Below, piece by piece: positions 61,609 through 64,000 of a stretch of DNA of 64,000 nucleotides (positions within the stretch are counted from its first letter, which is position 1; each line of letters opens with the position of its first letter). The stretch lies in contig NZ_CP036264.1 in NCBI RefSeq assembly GCF_008035925.1, forward strand, positions 8,745,021-8,809,020. The letters run 5' to 3'. A program made the translations under genes and the position numbers. This stretch comes from Stieleria maiorica (GTDB lineage Bacteria; Planctomycetota; Planctomycetia; Pirellulales; Pirellulaceae). The notes beneath the pieces are model-generated. The model worked only from the letters and a program-made list of their open reading frames with translations. It did no database searches and had not been told where the DNA came from.

Positions 61609-61674
61609 TTGTCGACAACCGAGCGTTTCAGGTTTGCTTGGTTGTCGACATCCGAATTGATCCGTTGTCGACAG
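61609..61674. promoter_or_regulatory. three TTGTCGACA palindromic boxes
   Basis: TTGTCGACAA (61609-61618), TTGTCGACAT (61642-61651) and TTGTCGACAG (61665-61674) share a palindromic core, 33 and 23 bp apart. They could be operator-like sites or a repeat. No neighbouring regulator gene supports a specific role. Confidence 0.3.
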
Positions 61675-61949
61675 CCAACCGGCGAGCTGACGCAGCCGCC
61701 TTCGCCATAAGATCGACCGCCGGGACGAGGCCTTCCATGCGCTAACCGAGCGCCACGACACCAAGCTTCGCCGCAGGGTGATCGACACAGAACGATGCGA
61801 TCCTAACACGAATGCGATCACAGACGGACCGGCAAATCAGGGCACAAAAAGCCCCTTCCGCAACGTCCGATAATCACTCTTATGTTGTATTAGGATTGCC
61901 AAAAACCCCGTGTTTGAGCGATTTACGCGGCCGCGTGGCGGAGCAAGCA

Positions 61950-62066
61950 CTCGTTCCAAGGCTCCGCCTTGGGACGCACTGCCTCAGAGGTTCCGCCTCC
62001 GACTTGCATCGGCCGTGTGGCGGGAGCCACACAGGCATCGCGTTCCCAGGCGGAGCCCGGGAACGA
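61950..62066. repeat. GGCGGAGCC-type palindromic repeats
   Basis: GTTCCAAGGCTCCGCCTTGG, CAGAGGTTCCGCCTCCGA and GTTCCCAGGCGGAGCCCGGG follow each other. The family is the same as at 21362-21483. Confidence 0.7.
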
Positions 62067-62080
62067 GCTGGGCCGGCACG

Positions 62081-62677
62081 TCATCTCCGTGGGGCCGCCC
62101 CCCAGCCTGTCACCTCCGCCATCTCAGCGGGCACGGCTTCGACGCCCGGAACCTGGGATCCTGCTCCGTTCATCTCGGCATCAAAACGTTCCAAATACGG
62201 ACGCAAAAACTGATGGATCTCCGGCGGGATCACCGACTCGCTGCGATCCAGATTCCGAGCGATGAATCGACCGCTTTTGCTGGCGACGATTTTCCCCCGA
62301 ACCGTATCTCCCATCAGCGTGACGGAAAACAGCGTGATCAACGTGCAGTACAAGCCGCCCTTGAGCAGCCCGAACAACGCGCTGATCTGTCGATCAAACT
62401 CTTTCAATCGCAGCCGGTCGATCGTCTGGCGAACCATGTTGAATGCCACCCAAACGACCAGCGAGGTCCCGACGAACAGGATCAACATCGCCAGAAAGCG
62501 ATTCCAAGGCGGTTCGGCGACGATCGAATGACTGAGCGGCTCGCGAAACCGGTATGCCACGAAGTAGCTGAACACGATCGAAGCGATCGACGCCAACTGC
62601 CAGGCAAAGCCCTTGACCGCACCAAAGATGGCGGCGGCGGACAGCACGACCAACATCAAAATGTCATAGATCTCCAC
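62081..62677 (-). CDS. CvpA family membrane protein
   Basis: The product is 198 aa with four membrane segments (about 5-20, 27-45, 63-83, 102-122) and the CvpA pattern DILMLVVLSAAAIFGAVKGFAWQLASIASIVFSYFVAYRF. CvpA was named for colicin V production in E. coli; the general role in the membrane is not settled. The last 25 residues overlap the edge of intergenic repeats and may vary. Confidence 0.85.
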   Translation of the reverse strand: MEIYDILMLVVLSAAAIFGAVKGFAWQLASIASIVFSYFVAYRFREPLSHSIVAEPPWNRFLAMLILFVGTSLVVWVAFNMVRQTIDRLRLKEFDRQISALFGLLKGGLYCTLITLFSVTLMGDTVRGKIVASKSGRFIARNLDRSESVIPPEIHQFLRPYLERFDAEMNGAGSQVPGVEAVPAEMAEVTGWGAAPRR

Positions 62678-62778
62678 AGCGGGTTGTCCTAAAGTTTGGA
62701 AGAAACCCTCCCTGGAAGAGAGGGTGACCTACTTGATTAATGGCCCCATCTGAATGGCACCGGCTTAAGCCGATACGC

Positions 62779-62857
62779 TGAGCCGCAGGCGCTAGCCTCG
62801 GGCCCTACCGCCGTGTTCAAGGCGTATCAAGGCCCGCGGCTAGCGCCGTCGGCTCAC
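62779..62857. repeat. GAGCCGCAGGCGCTAGCC palindrome
   Basis: The left arm TGAGCCGCAGGCGCTAGCC and right arm GGCTAGCGCCGTCGGCTCA form an inverted repeat. It is related to 35879-35989 with a different loop. Confidence 0.8.
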
Positions 62858-63086
62858 CTAAACCCGTGCCATTCTGGTTCCATCTCTTAACTTGATGCGT
62901 ATGGGGTCGAGCGCAGCGAGGGGAGGGCGGTGCGGTCGAAGCGTCTTATACGAAATTACCACCGGCCAAGCGAAGACCAATCGCAATCCTGTCTTGGCAG
63001 CGGACCATCAAAAGCGTTATGTAGCAAGCTTCCCATTTTTCGGCCGCCCTCCCCTGCCCCATGTCTCCACTCCCACATTTGCTAGC

Positions 63087-63869
63087 GTGGCAGATTTTAA
63101 AACGCACATCAGCGCCAGCACGCTCGTCGGAATCGCCTATGGATACTGGGGCGTGACCTCGCAAGGGATGACGCTGGAGAACGGGATCCTGGCCGGCGGA
63201 CTCTGCTCGGTCAGCGGCATGCTGCCGGACCTGGACAGCGATGGCGGGATTCCGCTGCGCGAGATCAGCATGTTCACCGCGGCGGTGGCGCCGATGATGA
63301 TGCTGAATCGTTTCCGCGACTATGACCTGTCCCACGAATCGATGGCGCTGGCGGCGATGTTGATCTACGTGGTGATTCGATTCGGTTTATTTGAGTTCTT
63401 CAAACGGTTTACGGTGCACCGCGGCATGTGGCACAGCCTGCCGGCCGCGGCGGTGTCCGGGTTGATCGCCTACCTGGCCATGCCGACCACGAGCGACGCC
63501 GAACGTGCTTACAAAGCGGTGGCCGTCGTCGTCGGCTTTCTGGTCCACTTGATCCTGGATGAAGTCTGGGCGGTAGAAGTTGGTGTGGCGCGATTGCGTA
63601 CCAAGAAATCGTTCGGGACCGCGCTGAAGTTCTTCGGCAATGACGCGATCGCCAACGTGTTCGTCTACGCGATCCTGTTCGGGTTGTGCTACACGGCCTG
63701 GAGCGACAACAAGATTGCGGCGCGCCTGCGCGAGCGAGCCAAGTACGACCTGACACAACCCGGCTGGCAATACACCCCCGCGTCGCCGCCGTCAAACTGG
63801 ACCGCGCCACAATGGCAACCACCCGACTTCGGATTCAACGCCTCACGCACCCCGGCAGAGCGGCGGTAG
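63087..63869 (+). CDS. DUF457/YdjM-like membrane-bound metal-dependent hydrolase
   Basis: The product is 260 aa from GTG 63087 (VADFKTHISASTLVG); the frame extends further upstream through repeat-like sequence, which I leave out. Family marks are FKTHI at the N-terminus, LPDLDSDGG, HRGMWHSLPAAA and FLVHLILDE, with several membrane helices. Potential metal ligands are the His and Asp residues in these blocks. The substrate is unknown. The C-terminal tail is Pro/Trp-rich. It is followed directly by a 7-bp tandem repeat. Confidence 0.8.
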   Translation: MADFKTHISASTLVGIAYGYWGVTSQGMTLENGILAGGLCSVSGMLPDLDSDGGIPLREISMFTAAVAPMMMLNRFRDYDLSHESMALAAMLIYVVIRFGLFEFFKRFTVHRGMWHSLPAAAVSGLIAYLAMPTTSDAERAYKAVAVVVGFLVHLILDEVWAVEVGVARLRTKKSFGTALKFFGNDAIANVFVYAILFGLCYTAWSDNKIAARLRERAKYDLTQPGWQYTPASPPSNWTAPQWQPPDFGFNASRTPAERR

Positions 63870-63870
63870 A

Positions 63871-63975
63871 GTCGGGAGTTGGGAGTTGGGAGTTGGGAGT
63901 TGGGAGTTGGGAGTTGGGAGTCGGGAGTCGGGAGTCGGGAGTCGGGAGTCGGGAGTCGGGAGTCGGGAGTCGGGA
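63871..63975. repeat. heptanucleotide tandem repeat, 15 units
   Basis: One GTCGGGA unit, then six GTTGGGA units, then eight GTCGGGA units form an uninterrupted array starting 2 bp after a stop codon. The two unit types are in separate blocks. The run of GGGA every 7 bp could form G-quadruplexes. Confidence 0.95.
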
Positions 63976-64000
63976 GCAATTGAGCGTCGGGCCTTCACTC

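Larger units (their letters stand above)
61500..62080. other. intergenic region with TTGTCGACA boxes and palindromic repeats
   Basis: No gene is supported. Three TTGTCGACA boxes lie at 61609, 61642 and 61665. GGCGGAGCC-type palindromes fill about 61950-62066. Confidence 0.5.

Noticed and set aside
63871..63975. CRISPR-like interpretation of the terminal repeat
   Set aside because: Units are 7 bp, contiguous and without spacers.

Overview
The window looks like a chromosomal segment of a planctomycete of the Pirellulaceae (Rhodopirellula/Stieleria type). This rests on family knowledge applied to what is visible: DUF1559 proteins with a prepilin-like N-terminus, a giant surface protein with an N-terminal LExLExRxLLA-type motif and a C-terminal dockerin-like repeat, a PEP-CTERM protein, several Hanks-type kinases, and many palindromic intergenic repeats. 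No rRNA, tRNA or CRISPR array was seen.

Positions 1 to about 9060 are an integron-type gene-cassette array. I can fold 13 complete attC-like sites, a fourteenth split by a group II intron remnant, and a truncated one at the right edge. Each has a left core box ending in AAC, a right core box starting with GTT, and arms that pair except for extrahelical bases on the left arm. Six cassettes carry + strand genes (DUF4303-like, L7/L12-C-terminal-like, methyltransferase, HAD-like, TPR, membrane protein), one carries a doubtful small ORF, and eight belong to one related non-coding family. Four of those eight are 431-bp copies in two near-identical pairs. No integrase is in the window; if there is one it should lie to the left.

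From 9.3 to 15.3 kb on the minus strand lies a three-gene unit: circularly permuted ATP-grasp, alpha-E protein, transglutaminase/DUF2126. It is followed by a long membrane protein of unknown function (15.6-17.8 kb).

The flagellar export gate is split over two loci. fliP-fliQ-fliR-flhB is at 18.5-21.3 kb, and flhA-flhF-sigma factor (FliA/WhiG type) is at 41.0-45.4 kb. FlhB lacks the usual autocleaving cytoplasmic domain. Between the two loci are leuA, with a leucine-rich leader peptide and terminator that look like an attenuator, a DUF1559 protein, a uronate isomerase-like protein with an acidic tail, an HtrA-like protease, an FGE-like secreted protein, asd, truA, a kinase-FHA pair, a NYN-domain protein, serC-serA and an FG-GAP protein.

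The right part holds a glycosyltransferase, an atypical kinase-like gene just before accA, a cell-envelope cluster (two lipoproteins and a DUF1559 protein), the 2.8-kaa surface protein with a PEP-CTERM neighbour, cvpA, a DUF457/YdjM-like membrane protein, and a 7-bp tandem repeat at the end.

Two genome-scale signals stand out. The octamer GGGCAGGG, which matches the E. coli FtsK-orienting consensus GGGNAGGG, is strongly biased to the + strand and often sits in frame inside genes. There is also a set of palindromes of unrelated sequence whose arms each hold a direct duplication.
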